Shown here piece after piece: positions 34,016 through 42,231 of a stretch of 42,231 bases of DNA. The position numbers were made by a program, and so were the translations under genes. Position 1 is the stretch's first letter, and each line of letters begins with the position of its first letter. Source of the stretch: an uncultured Anaerobiospirillum sp. (GTDB taxonomy: Bacteria > Pseudomonadota > Gammaproteobacteria > Enterobacterales > Succinivibrionaceae); the NCBI GenBank assembly GCA_944390115.1, contig CALXOW010000025.1, positions 1 to 42,231 on the forward strand, read 5' to 3'. The notes under the pieces are model-generated. The model searched no databases. It was not told the DNA's origin and saw only the letters and a program-made list of their open reading frames with translations.

Positions 34016-35845
34016 TTAGTGGGCCTGAGCGGCCTTGCGCTTTTGGCGCTCCTCGCGGCGCAGCTTGATGAAGTTGTAATAGCCTGAGGCCTTGCGCTTG
34101 AAGGTCAGCATGCTGTTCTTAGGGAAGATCGCGATGCGGCGAATCTGGAAGAGGTCCGCATCAAACACGACGTCGCCCGAGTCGGTTGCGACCGCAAAGT
34201 CAAAGCCTGCCTCCTTCACCATTGCCTTGATCTCATCATTGAGGTCGCCGTACGGATAGGCAAAGGTGCTAAAAGGTCGGCCGTACTTCTCTTCTAATGT
34301 CTTTTTGCAGGTGAAGATCTCATCACGGGCTTGCTCTAATGGGATATGCGTAAGGCGCGGATGGGTCTTGGTGTGAGCGCCAAACTCAATGCCATAGGCC
34401 GCCATCTCGTCGACCATCTCCTTACTCATCAAAGGCAGCTTCTTCTCGGGATGCTCCTGATCGTCGGCATCCCAGGCATTGTAGTCGCGGTGCGAGAGTA
34501 AGAAGATCACCGCCTTAAAGCCAAACTCCTGTAACAGCGGAAAAGCCGTGGTGTAGTTGTCGACATAGCCGTCATCAAAGGTCAGCATCACCCACTTCTT
34601 GTGGTCGTGGTCAAAGCGCTTGCGGTAGCCCCCGTTTCTTAAGTCCTCAAAGGTCACCGTTTCATAACCGTGGTCCTTGAGATATTGCAGATGCGCTCTA
34701 AAGCGCTCGGCCTCAACCCAGGTGCCGTGGATGCCCTTTTCGCTCTCATCCTTGACCACGCGGTGGTACATGATGACCGGCAGCTCGCGCTTTAACTTAT
34801 GCACATAAACCTTACTGTACAGGCGCTCGATCTGATCGATGATCGGCGTGGCATCGTACTCCTTGAGTGCTGACTTACGCAGCTCTTGCAGTAAGGCGTG
34901 GTCTTGCCCTAAGAGCTGGGCGTTTTTGAGGTCGGCAATAAGGTGCTCAAAATTGAAGTGACCTTCCTTGGTGCTGACGATGTCACCAAAGTTGGTGCCT
35001 AACACCTCTGCGATATTGTCGGGGGTGACTACACCATGGTAGCAGGCCTCGCCCACCGCAATCAGCGGACGGCCGCGCAACAGTGCTTCAATGCCCACAC
35101 GCCCAGCGCCAATAATGACATCAGCCTGGGTCATAAGCTCAGGGATGTCGTCACGATAGCCTAGGAAGTGAATATGCGGGTATTGAGTATATGGTTGGAG
35201 CTCGGACGGAATGTTCTTGCCGCCGATCACATTGATCTCAATTTCCGGGTGGTCGGCCACTTGCGCTAAGACTTGGCCTACGACCCAGCCCTTAGGGCCC
35301 GAGAGGCGGCCGATTAAGGCGACCTTGATCTTATCTTGGGTGGTGGTAGTAGGTGGATTAAAGGCAAAGGTGGCGGCATTGACCGGATTGCGGATAATCA
35401 TGGTGCGCTCCGGAGCAAAGCCTAAGTCCGCAATGATTTGGTTGCGGATACTCTCACACACGCACAATGATACTGCGCCGGCGCATTTGATCAGGGCGCG
35501 GGTTTTGTGGACCGGCTGGCGCCCGTGAATTGAGGCGATGTGGGGAATGCCACACAGGGCGCAGGCGAGGCTGCTGATATAGGCGCTGGCGCGCGAGTGT
35601 GAGTGCACTACCTGAATATCGTGCTCTTTGATCAATTGCACCATTTGGCGCACTTGCTTGACGCGCTTGGGCAGGAAACGCTGATTGAAGGGGATAGAGA
35701 CAAATTGCGCCTTAGTCTTGACCGTCAAGGTGTCGGAGACGATTAGGACTTTATGGCCACGGGCGATTAACTCATCAGCAATGGTGGCCGCATAGACTTC
35801 AGCCCCCGTTAACTCGCGCTGCGACAGCGCCATTAAGATATTCAT
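34016..35845 (-). CDS. Fused glycosyltransferase (GT4-like) and polysaccharide deacetylase
   Basis: A 609-residue two-domain protein. Residues 1-345 resemble a GT4/GT-B glycosyltransferase: an N-terminal ALSQRELTGAEVYAATIADEL, IQVVHSHSRASAYISSL, the nucleotide-sugar half starting IKVALIGRLSGPKGW, and a late IGAGRVGIEALLRGRPLIA in place of the usual E-x7-E segment. Residues about 360-609 are a NodB-type deacetylase (CE4): TFDDGY (422-427) with catalytic Asp424 and metal ligand Asp425, the H-x3-H pair His491/His495 in GAHTKTHP, and FAYPYGDLND. There is no signal peptide, so a cytoplasmic role in making a surface glycan or lipid-linked sugar is likely; the substrate is unknown. The ATG at 35845 follows AGGGGAT. 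A promoter lies upstream at 35905. Confidence 0.85.
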   Translation of the reverse strand: MNILMALSQRELTGAEVYAATIADELIARGHKVLIVSDTLTVKTKAQFVSIPFNQRFLPKRVKQVRQMVQLIKEHDIQVVHSHSRASAYISSLACALCGIPHIASIHGRQPVHKTRALIKCAGAVSLCVCESIRNQIIADLGFAPERTMIIRNPVNAATFAFNPPTTTTQDKIKVALIGRLSGPKGWVVGQVLAQVADHPEIEINVIGGKNIPSELQPYTQYPHIHFLGYRDDIPELMTQADVIIGAGRVGIEALLRGRPLIAVGEACYHGVVTPDNIAEVLGTNFGDIVSTKEGHFNFEHLIADLKNAQLLGQDHALLQELRKSALKEYDATPIIDQIERLYSKVYVHKLKRELPVIMYHRVVKDESEKGIHGTWVEAERFRAHLQYLKDHGYETVTFEDLRNGGYRKRFDHDHKKWVMLTFDDGYVDNYTTAFPLLQEFGFKAVIFLLSHRDYNAWDADDQEHPEKKLPLMSKEMVDEMAAYGIEFGAHTKTHPRLTHIPLEQARDEIFTCKKTLEEKYGRPFSTFAYPYGDLNDEIKAMVKEAGFDFAVATDSGDVVFDADLFQIRRIAIFPKNSMLTFKRKASGYYNFIKLRREERQKRKAAQAH

Positions 35846-35904
35846 CAGCAATCCCCTGACCGCGCGGGGGCGGTCTCACCACACACGAATAGAAAAGCGT
35901 TTAG

Positions 35905-35933
35905 ATTTTAACTTTCGCTTTGGGCTCAAGCAA
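35905..35933 (-). promoter_or_regulatory. Promoter of the glycosyltransferase-deacetylase gene
   Basis: On the minus strand TTGCTT (35933-35928) and TAAAAT (35910-35905) are separated by 17 bp. The leader of about 55 nt contains a GACCGC/GCGGTC hairpin (35858-35875) touching the ribosome site. Confidence 0.6.
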
Positions 35934-36047
35934 GCTTAATTTTAGCGGGCGCGGGGCAACTCGGCCAGTGCTGCGCCGGGCGGGGGCGGCTTGGTGCGCG
36001 CGGTAAGATTGCTGCTATTTGGGGTGATGGCTTGGTGATTTAGTTAC

Positions 36048-36068
36048 AAAAAAAGCACCTTACGGTGC
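36048..36068 (-). terminator. Intrinsic terminator of the tRNA-Ser gene
   Basis: GCACC/GGTGC hairpin, followed on the minus strand by seven Ts (plus-strand A-run from 36048), about 17 bp past the tRNA 3-prime end. Confidence 0.85.
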
Positions 36069-36084
36069 CCTTTTGCTTTTCATC

Positions 36085-36174
36085 TGGCGGATGGAGTGAG
36101 ATTCGAACTCACGGAAGACGTAAATCTTCGACGGTTTTCAAGACCGTTGCATTCAACCGCTCTGCCATCCATCC
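36085..36174 (-). tRNA. tRNA-Ser (anticodon UGA)
   Basis: A 90-nt class II tRNA on the minus strand. The acceptor stem GGATGGA/TCCATCC is followed by discriminator G and encoded CCA. The anticodon loop reads CTTGAAA within the GACGGTTTTCAAGACCGT stem as seen on the plus strand. It has a long variable arm (GAAGATTTACGTCTTC) and a T-arm with GTTCGAATC. Its own promoter and terminator flank it. Confidence 0.97.
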
Positions 36175-36192
36175 GCAGAGGTTGTGGCGCAC

Positions 36193-36220
36193 ATTATACC
36201 GATTTCTTAAGGCGGCGCAA
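36193..36220 (-). promoter_or_regulatory. Promoter of tRNA-Ser
   Basis: On the minus strand TTGCGC (36220-36215) and a perfect TATAAT (36198-36193) are 16 bp apart, followed by a GC-rich GTGCGCC discriminator, as expected for a growth-rate-controlled stable RNA promoter. Confidence 0.75.
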
Positions 36221-36348
36221 GCCTTTTTCAGGGCTCAGCTACCCAAGTTGCAGCTAGGCTCCATCTCAGGCGGCGCGGCGTGGTAATCAGCTCAAGCGGG
36301 ACTCATGGGGGCTGAGGGATGCTGGAGCTTGGGCTGCTGCAAATGACA

Positions 36349-36405
36349 GCGCCCTGATGCGGGGCATCAGGGCGCGGGAGCTCTCAATATGGGGTGATTG
36401 AGAGC
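36349..36405 (-). terminator. Two hairpins after carB
   Basis: A 12-bp perfect stem GCGCCCTGATGC/GCATCAGGGCGC (36349-36375) and a 9-bp stem GCTCTCAAT/ATTGAGAGC (36380-36405) lie just beyond the carB stop. Neither has a T-run, so they may be transcript-end protectors or Rho-assisted terminators. Confidence 0.45.
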
Positions 36406-36423
36406 GGGCTAGCTAGCTTGAGC

Positions 36424-39400
36424 TTACTTGTTAGCCTGCTCGGCCTCATGCTCAGCGATCTGCTGGTGCAGCTCTTGGATCGAGTGCACGCTGCGGAACT
36501 CGCTTTCGTTGATGGCATCAACCGTGGCAAGCGCGGCGTTGATCGTGGTGCAGTAGCTGACGTGATACTGCAGGGCGCCACGACGCAGCGAACGCGAGTC
36601 TAAGACCGCCTGGCGGCCTTCGGTGGTGTTGATGATCCAGCTGTAGTGACCGCTCTTGATGCCGTCTAAGATATTTGGACGGCCCTCATAGACCTTCTTG
36701 ACGCGGGTGACCGGAATACCAGCGGCCGCTAAGGCCTTGCTGGTGCCACCGGTGGCGTCCAGTTCAAAGCCGGCGGCAATCAACTTGCGACCGAGCTCTG
36801 GGAGCATCTGCTTGTCCGAGTTGCTGATCGACAGCAGGACACGACCCGAGCGCACAATCTCGTTGTTGGACGCCAGCTGGGCCTTGGCATAGGCCTCGTG
36901 GAAGGATGGGGCGGTGCCCATAACCTCACCGGTCGAACGCATCTCAGGGCCTAATATTGGGTCCGAGCCTGGGAACTTGTGGAATGGCAGGACCACTTCC
37001 TTGACCGAGTAGTAAGGAGGCACGATCTGGTGGGTGACGCCTTGCTCTTGCAGGCTCTTGCCGGTCATGATGCGCGCTGCGATCTTGGCTAATGGCAAGC
37101 TGGTGGCCTTCGAGACAAATGGCACGGTACGAGCGGCACGTGGGTTGACCTCGATTAAGTAGATGTCATTGCCCTTGACCGCGAGCTGCACATTCATCAG
37201 ACCCTTAACATCCAGCTCCATCGCCAGATCTTGGCTGATCTTGATAATGCGCTCCTTGATCTCCTCGCTTAAACGCCAAGGTGGCAGCACGCAGGCGGCG
37301 TCGCCCGAGTGCACACCGCACTCCTCAACGTGCTCCATAATGCCGCCGATCACGATGTCCTTGCCGTCACAGACCGCATCGACGTCGATCTCGATGGCGT
37401 GATCTAAGAACTTATCTAAGAGCACTGGCGACTTGTTGGAGACCTTGACCGCCTCGTTGAAGTAACGACGTAAGTCCTCTTCGTCATAGACTACTTCCAT
37501 GGCGCGGCCACCTAAGACGTAGGATGGACGTACCACCAGTGGGTAGCCGATGTTGGCGGCGATCGAAACAGCCTGATTTAAGGAAATGGCGGTGCCATTC
37601 TTCGGCTGTAACAGCTTTAACTTCTCAATGGCCTCTTGGAAGCGCTGACGATCTTCGGCCTTGTCGATGGCATCAGGCGAGGTACCGATAATTGGTACAC
37701 CGGCGGCCTCGAGTTTGCGCGCCAGCTTCAGTGGGGTCTGACCACCAAATTGCACGATGCAGCCTTCAGGCTTCTCGACGCGGGCGATCTCAAGCACGTC
37801 CTCTAAGGTAACTGGCTCAAAGTAGAGGCGATCGGAGATGTCGTAGTCGGTCGAAACCGTCTCTGGGTTGCAGTTGACCATAATGGTCTCAAAGCCGTCC
37901 TCGCGTAAGGCTAAGGAGGCGTGGACGCAGCAGTAGTCGAACTCGATACCCTGACCAATGCGGTTTGGACCACCACCTAAGATCATGATCTTGCGGCGAT
38001 CAGTTGGCTTAGACTCGCACTCTTGCTCGTAGGTCGAGTACATATAGGCCGTTGGGGTAGCAAACTCACCGGCGCAGGTGTCAACGCGCTTGTAGGTTGG
38101 GTAAACCTCGTGGAGCCAGCGGCGCTCGCGGACCTGGTCCTCGGTGACATTCAAAAGCTCAGCTAAACGGGCATCGGCAAAGCCACGGGCCTTTAAGTCG
38201 CGCATCTGCTCGGCGTCGATCGACTTTAAGGTGCGCCCGGCTAAGGACTTCTCAATGTCAATCAGTTCCTTGATCTGCACTAAGAACCATGGGTCGATGT
38301 GGGTGTACTCAAAGAGCTCTTCGACCGTCATATTCATACGGAAGGCATCGGCGATGTACCAAATGCGGTGAGCACCAGCTTCCTCTAATTCGTGCAACAG
38401 CTTGGTGCGGGCTTCCTTGCTGTGCATATCAAGGCGTGGGGCAAAGCCCGACTTGCCGGTCTCGAGACCACGTAAGGCCTTTTGCAGCGACTCTTGGAAG
38501 GTACGGCCGATCGCCATAACCTCACCGACCGACTTCATCTGGGTGGTCAGGCGGTCATTGGAGTTCGGGAACTTCTCAAAGTTGAAGCGTGGTACCTTGG
38601 TGACTACGTAGTCGATCGAAGGCTCGAACGAAGCTGGGGTTAAGTCGCCCGTGATGTCGTTGCCTAACTCATCTAAGGTGTAGCCGACGGCAAGCTTAGC
38701 GGCGACCTTGGCAATTGGGAAGCCGGTTGCCTTCGAGGCTAAGGCCGAAGAGCGCGACACACGTGGGTTCATCTCAATGATGACCATGCGGCCGTCTTTA
38801 GGATTGATACCAAATTGGACGTTGGAACCACCGGTCTCCACGCCAATCTCACGCAGGACAGCCATCGAGGCGTCACGCATGATCTGGTATTCCTTATCGG
38901 TTAAGGTCTGAGCTGGGGCCACGGTAATCGAGTCGCCGGTGTGGATACCCATTGGGTCGAAGTTTTCGATCGAGCAGACGATGATGCAATTGTCCTTGCG
39001 GTCACGCACCACCTCCATCTCGAACTCTTTCCAACCGATTAACGACTCGTCAATCAAAAGTTCGTGGGTCGGCGAGCTCTCTAAACCCTTGGTGCAGATT
39101 TCCTCGAACTCTTCTGGGTTGTAGGCAATACCACCACCGGTGCCACCCATAGTGAAGGATGGACGGATAATGCAAGGGAAGCCGACCTCAGATTGGACCT
39201 GCCAGGCCTCTTCTAAGGAGTGAGCGATGCCCGCACGTGGGCATTGCAGGCCGATCTTCTTCATCGCAGCATCAAAGCGCTCACGATTCTCGGCCTTGTC
39301 GATCGTGTCGGCGTTAGCACCGATCATCTCGACATTGTACTTTTCTAAGATTCCGTGGCGCTCTAAGTCTAAGGCGCAGTTTAACGCGGTCTGACCACCC

Positions 39401-39669
39401 ATAGTTGGCAGGATGGCGTCCGGACGCTCCTTGGCAATAATGCGCTCGACCACGCGGTAGTCGATTGGCTCGATATAGGTGGCGTCAGCGATATTAGGGT
39501 CGGTCATAATGGTCGCAGGATTGGAGTTGACCAAGATGATGCGATAACCCTCTTCGCGTAAGGCGCGGCAGGCTTGAGTACCCGAGTAGTCAAACTCGCA
39601 GGCTTGGCCAATGACGATTGGGCCGGCGCCTAAAATTAAAATGCTCTTGATGTCAGTACGCTTTGGCAT
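36424..39669 (-). CDS. carB: Carbamoyl-phosphate synthase large subunit
   Basis: A 1081-residue ATP-dependent subunit that makes carbamoyl phosphate for pyrimidine and arginine synthesis, using ammonia channelled from CarA. It shows the duplicated ATP-grasp architecture. The first half starts [20 protein letters not shown] with the [10 protein letters not shown] loop. The second half starts [20 protein letters not shown] with [14 protein letters not shown]. An MGS-like allosteric domain forms the C-terminus (about 940-1075, [19 protein letters not shown]). Length matches E. coli CarB (1073). GAGGAT lies before the ATG at 39669. It follows carA by 126 bp, a gap with a CAGGCTC/GAGCCTG hairpin (39693-39709). 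Confidence 0.98.
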   Translation of the reverse strand: MPKRTDIKSILILGAGPIVIGQACEFDYSGTQACRALREEGYRIILVNSNPATIMTDPNIADATYIEPIDYRVVERIIAKERPDAILPTMGGQTALNCALDLERHGILEKYNVEMIGANADTIDKAENRERFDAAMKKIGLQCPRAGIAHSLEEAWQVQSEVGFPCIIRPSFTMGGTGGGIAYNPEEFEEICTKGLESSPTHELLIDESLIGWKEFEMEVVRDRKDNCIIVCSIENFDPMGIHTGDSITVAPAQTLTDKEYQIMRDASMAVLREIGVETGGSNVQFGINPKDGRMVIIEMNPRVSRSSALASKATGFPIAKVAAKLAVGYTLDELGNDITGDLTPASFEPSIDYVVTKVPRFNFEKFPNSNDRLTTQMKSVGEVMAIGRTFQESLQKALRGLETGKSGFAPRLDMHSKEARTKLLHELEEAGAHRIWYIADAFRMNMTVEELFEYTHIDPWFLVQIKELIDIEKSLAGRTLKSIDAEQMRDLKARGFADARLAELLNVTEDQVRERRWLHEVYPTYKRVDTCAGEFATPTAYMYSTYEQECESKPTDRRKIMILGGGPNRIGQGIEFDYCCVHASLALREDGFETIMVNCNPETVSTDYDISDRLYFEPVTLEDVLEIARVEKPEGCIVQFGGQTPLKLARKLEAAGVPIIGTSPDAIDKAEDRQRFQEAIEKLKLLQPKNGTAISLNQAVSIAANIGYPLVVRPSYVLGGRAMEVVYDEEDLRRYFNEAVKVSNKSPVLLDKFLDHAIEIDVDAVCDGKDIVIGGIMEHVEECGVHSGDAACVLPPWRLSEEIKERIIKISQDLAMELDVKGLMNVQLAVKGNDIYLIEVNPRAARTVPFVSKATSLPLAKIAARIMTGKSLQEQGVTHQIVPPYYSVKEVVLPFHKFPGSDPILGPEMRSTGEVMGTAPSFHEAYAKAQLASNNEIVRSGRVLLSISNSDKQMLPELGRKLIAAGFELDATGGTSKALAAAGIPVTRVKKVYEGRPNILDGIKSGHYSWIINTTEGRQAVLDSRSLRRGALQYHVSYCTTINAALATVDAINESEFRSVHSIQELHQQIAEHEAEQANK

Positions 39670-39795
39670 AAAAACCTATCCTCTGGCTGGGTCAGGCTCG
39701 TAGAGCCTGAGCGAGCGTCTAAACCTAGTGGGGCCTAGCTGTGCTCGCCCCATGGGGCGGCGGTGCTGCTGCCCCGTGTGGTTTAGCTGAGTTTG

Positions 39796-40935
39796 CTACT
39801 TACGGTTTTGCTTCATCAGCTCGATGAAGTGATCGAACAGACCACTTGGGTCGTGTGGGCCTGGGCTGGCCTCAGGGTGACCCTGGAAGCTAAAGGCTGG
39901 AGCGTCGGTGCGCTCGATACCTTGCAGCGAGCCGTCAAATAAGGAGAAGTGGGTCGCCTTGACGTTCTCAGGTAAGGTGTCCTTGTCGACGCAGAAACCG
40001 TGGTTTTGCGAGGTGATGTGGACGCAATTGGTGGCGACGTCGCGTACTGGGTGGTTAGCACCGTGGTGACCAAACTTCATCTTGATCGTCTGGGCGCCCG
40101 AGGCTAAGCCTAACAGCTGGTGACCTAAGCAGATACCAAATAATGGCATCTTGTGCTCGACAAAGGTCTTGATCGCCTCAATGGCGTAGGTGCATGGCTC
40201 TGGATCGCCAGGACCATTCGACATAAAGACGCCATCAGGATTTAAGGCTAATACTTCTTGCGCTGGAGTCTTAGCTGGGACTACCGTTAAGTAGCAGCCA
40301 CGCTGGACTAACATGCGCAGAATATTGCGCTTGACGCCAAAGTCATAAACTACGACGTGGTAAGGGAGATCTTTGCGCTCAAACTTCTGATAGCCGCTGC
40401 CTAAGACCCACTCGCCTTCAGTCCATTCATAGCGCTCCTTGGTGCTGACGACTTGGGCTAAGTCCTGACCCTTCATCGAAGGGCACTGACGGGCCAGCTC
40501 CACCGCTTGCTCGGCACTGATGGCCGGATCGGTGGTGAGGCAGCCGTTTTGGGCGCCCTTGTCGCGCAGGAGGCGGGTTAACATGCGGGTGTCGATGCCG
40601 TAGATGCCCGGCTTGTTGTAGTGGGCTAAGAAATCGCTGAGCGAGGTGGTGCTACGGAAGTTAGAGGCGATCGCCGCAAGATCGCGCACGATAAGGCCCT
40701 GAGCGCAGATCTGATCTGACTCCATGTCCTCGTCGTTAGTACCGTAGTTGCCAATGTGGGGATAAGTGAGCGTTACCAGCTGTCCGGTGTAGGAAGGATC
40801 GGTCAAGATTTCCTGATAGCCGGTCATAGACGTATTAAAGACCACTTCGCCAGTTTGCGTGACACGTAAAGCACCAAATGCTTTGCCTTTGAAGACAGTG
40901 CCATCAGCGAGTGCAAGGATTGCGGTACTAGCCAC
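39796..40935 (-). CDS. carA: Carbamoyl-phosphate synthase small subunit (glutamine amidotransferase)
   Basis: A 379-residue subunit that hydrolyses glutamine and passes ammonia to CarB. The N-terminal CarA-specific domain ([16 protein letters not shown]... [17 protein letters not shown]) is followed by a class I amidotransferase domain with the nucleophile motif GICLGHQ (about residue 265) and the catalytic His-Glu in [11 protein letters not shown] near the end. A GTG at 40935 is preferred: GGAGG lies 6 bp upstream and the protein then matches family length (E. coli 382). A frame open to 40977 would add 14 atypical residues. It is the first gene of the carAB operon, with a leader of about 300 nt from the predicted promoter. 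Confidence 0.97.
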   Translation of the reverse strand: MASTAILALADGTVFKGKAFGALRVTQTGEVVFNTSMTGYQEILTDPSYTGQLVTLTYPHIGNYGTNDEDMESDQICAQGLIVRDLAAIASNFRSTTSLSDFLAHYNKPGIYGIDTRMLTRLLRDKGAQNGCLTTDPAISAEQAVELARQCPSMKGQDLAQVVSTKERYEWTEGEWVLGSGYQKFERKDLPYHVVVYDFGVKRNILRMLVQRGCYLTVVPAKTPAQEVLALNPDGVFMSNGPGDPEPCTYAIEAIKTFVEHKMPLFGICLGHQLLGLASGAQTIKMKFGHHGANHPVRDVATNCVHITSQNHGFCVDKDTLPENVKATHFSLFDGSLQGIERTDAPAFSFQGHPEASPGPHDPSGLFDHFIELMKQNRK

Positions 40936-41246
40936 AAATACCTCCAAAAGTTCGAGCTGATCCAACTGACTTGACACAAAGTGTTAGGGCACAGGAACCA
41001 TGAGCTCAGAGTAGGTTGAGAGCTAACCATGCGCTGGTTTAACCGAGCACTGAGGCCGTCTCACCGCGCCGATGTGCGGACGTTCCGAGCTGAGGAGCAA
41101 ACTGTTTAGGCTTAGTGTGCATCTTGTAAGGTCAGACCTTGGTGCGCTTAAGTCTCTAAAGTAACACTGACAGAAACAAGCTTTTTCTGTGAGCTTAAGC
41201 TAGGGGTGGTTCCCGGCAAAGAAAACACGGCAGCCAAGTCTTACGC

Positions 41247-41274
41247 ATTTTAGCGAAAGTTGTCACAAAATCAA
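41247..41274 (-). promoter_or_regulatory. Candidate carAB promoter
   Basis: On the minus strand TTGATT (41274-41269) and TAAAAT (41252-41247) are 16 bp apart. It predicts a leader of about 300 nt before carA, which contains an ACAGAAA/TTTCTGT hairpin near its start. No arginine box was recognised. Confidence 0.5.
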
Positions 41275-41299
41275 GCAAAATCCTTAGGCCCCAAGCATG

Positions 41300-41940
41300 A
41301 AAATCCGCTAAATTTACGCGTTTGCCTCAAGCGGCTTGCCCTGCTTGCTGTGCTCAGGTCACAACGCCCCTTAAAGTCAGCTGCCAGGTGAGAGCGCAGC
41401 TGATAGCTCTCAAGCGGCCTCATCTTGAGGATTGCCTCTCTGCGCTCCTTCCAGCGTACTCACTTCAAACGCTTTGCTCACTGCGATGGCATTTAAGCCC
41501 AGCCCCATCCAGCGTTTTTGTCCTCACTTGGCCGCTGTTATTTAAGCCTCGCCCCACCCGACGTCTTCGAGTTTATTCATGCCCCGCGCCTTCGGGCTGG
41601 CCCTGCAAGCTCTTGTGGGCTTAGCATCTGCAAGTGCGTATCAGCTCCATTATTGATATTTCTTGCTCTAGACCATGCACTCAGCTCGGTGCGGGTGCGG
41701 TCTGCTCCTCTTCCTTTGTTGGTCCGTGTTGCTTTCATCGCCAGCTACCTTACTTGGGCGCGTGGTCACAGCTGTTAGCGTTAGGTTTAGGCGAGTTGCT
41801 AGAAGCTGCTTGGTTGCAGCTCTGAGCTTGGATGAGGGGCTGTGATGGGTATGGTGGTAAGTGGGGGCGAGTGCGGTGGTGGAGCTTGGGGACGTGAGTG
41901 TGCTTTGTTGTTTTGGCTTAAATATCGCTTTTGGCAAAAA
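41300..41940. other. Intergenic region between carA and the tRNA-Lys genes
   Basis: About 640 bp with several overlapping open frames, none with a family resemblance, a good ribosome site or consistent codon use. I see nothing functional in it. Confidence 0.5.
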
Positions 41941-41964
41941 GTTTTAATTTTTTGTAAAAAGTTC

Positions 41965-41992
41965 TTGCGCTGTCACAAAATTTTAGTAAAAT
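41965..41992 (+). promoter_or_regulatory. Promoter of the tRNA-Lys pair
   Basis: TTGCGC (41965-41970) and TAAAAT (41987-41992) are 16 bp apart, preceded by an AT-rich UP-like stretch (41943-41960) and followed by a CACCCCG discriminator. The leader carries GTCAGT/ACTGAC and GGATTC/GAATCC hairpins that would be removed during tRNA processing. Confidence 0.75.
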
Positions 41993-42057
41993 AGCACCCC
42001 GTCAGTTCACGACTGACTTTGAAGAAAAACGGATTCTGAGGAATCTGAATCCTTCCT

Positions 42058-42132
42058 GGGTTGTTAGCTCAGGGGTAGAGCAGTGGACTTTTAATCCATT
42101 GGTCGAGGGTTCAAATCCCTCACAACCCACCA
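42058..42132 (+). tRNA. tRNA-Lys (anticodon UUU)
   Basis: A 75-nt tRNA with acceptor stem GGGTTGT/ACAACCC, D-arm TAGCTCAGGGGTAGAGCA, anticodon loop CTTTTAA, T-arm GAGGG-TTCAAAT-CCCTC and encoded CCA. It reads AAA/AAG lysine codons. Confidence 0.97.
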
Positions 42133-42155
42133 CTTTTTCTTCAACGATTTTGATC

Positions 42156-42231
42156 GGGTCGTTAGCTCAGCTGGTAGAGCAGCGGACTCTTAATCCGTTG
42201 GTCGCGGGTTCGATCCCCTCACGACCCACCA
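42156..42231 (+). tRNA. tRNA-Lys (anticodon CUU)
   Basis: A 76-nt tRNA with acceptor stem GGGTCGT/ACGACCC, D-arm TAGCTCAGCTGGTAGAGCA, anticodon loop CTCTTAA and encoded CCA ending at the last base of the window. The T-stem GCGGG/CCCTC has a C-T mismatch at its second pair, where the UUU gene has A-T. It lies 23 bp after the UUU gene and is probably in the same transcript. Confidence 0.95.

Noticed and set aside
41322-41937. Open frames on both strands between carA and the tRNA genes
   Set aside because: They overlap each other, lack ribosome sites and recognisable domains.

Overview
The window looks like chromosomal DNA of a host-associated, probably anaerobic gammaproteobacterium. Gene order rimP-nusA-infB-rbfA, RecN, DapB, CarAB, KdgM and the tRNAs all fit that class. 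The very large 2-hydroxyacyl-CoA dehydratase activase-type protein together with a pectin uptake/cleavage pair would suit a gut or rumen member of the Aeromonadales such as Succinivibrionaceae. The family placement is inference from gene content, not from a search.

Layout. 1-2020: a stem-loop resembling the right end of an IS200/IS605 element, an iron-type alcohol dehydrogenase of the phosphonoacetaldehyde-reductase-like group, and a 152-bp tandem repeat. 2021-6105: two methyl-accepting chemotaxis proteins (MCPs) on the minus strand, lying in a roughly 2.2-kb tandem segmental duplication. 6132-12122: a strong promoter, a highly structured RNA ending in an intrinsic terminator, then rimP-nusA-infB-rbfA, closed by a bidirectional terminator. 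12157-19106 (minus): a purine-type NCS2 permease with its own promoter, and a roughly 1765-residue activase. 19879-24575: NAD kinase, RecN, a GNAT acetyltransferase and dapB. 24601-26244 (minus): a third MCP. 27588-30709: kdgM porin and a PL9 exopolygalacturonate lyase lipoprotein, an oligogalacturonate module. 30756-31581: ten 69-bp repeats and a hairpin with 26-bp perfect arms. 31633-33128 (minus): NADP-type glutamate dehydrogenase and its promoter. 33379-33962: three copies of a roughly 205-bp hairpin-bearing repeat. 34016-36220 (minus): a glycosyltransferase/polysaccharide-deacetylase fusion and tRNA-Ser(UGA). 36424-41274 (minus): carB and carA with a long leader. 41965-42231: a stable-RNA promoter and two tRNA-Lys genes (UUU and CUU).

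How the parts connect. Most genes are housekeeping: translation factors, NAD(P), lysine/diaminopimelate, carbamoyl phosphate and glutamate metabolism. The accessory biology is chemotaxis (three receptors), pectate catabolism, surface polysaccharide modification and possibly radical 2-hydroxyacyl-CoA chemistry. The least explained signals are the RNA before rimP, with a palindrome over its predicted start site; three families of intergenic repeats, two of which appear related although 29 kb apart; and the very long perfect hairpin at 31442-31497. Several gene starts were moved downstream of the longest open frame because a ribosome binding site, signal peptide or paralogue supports the internal codon.
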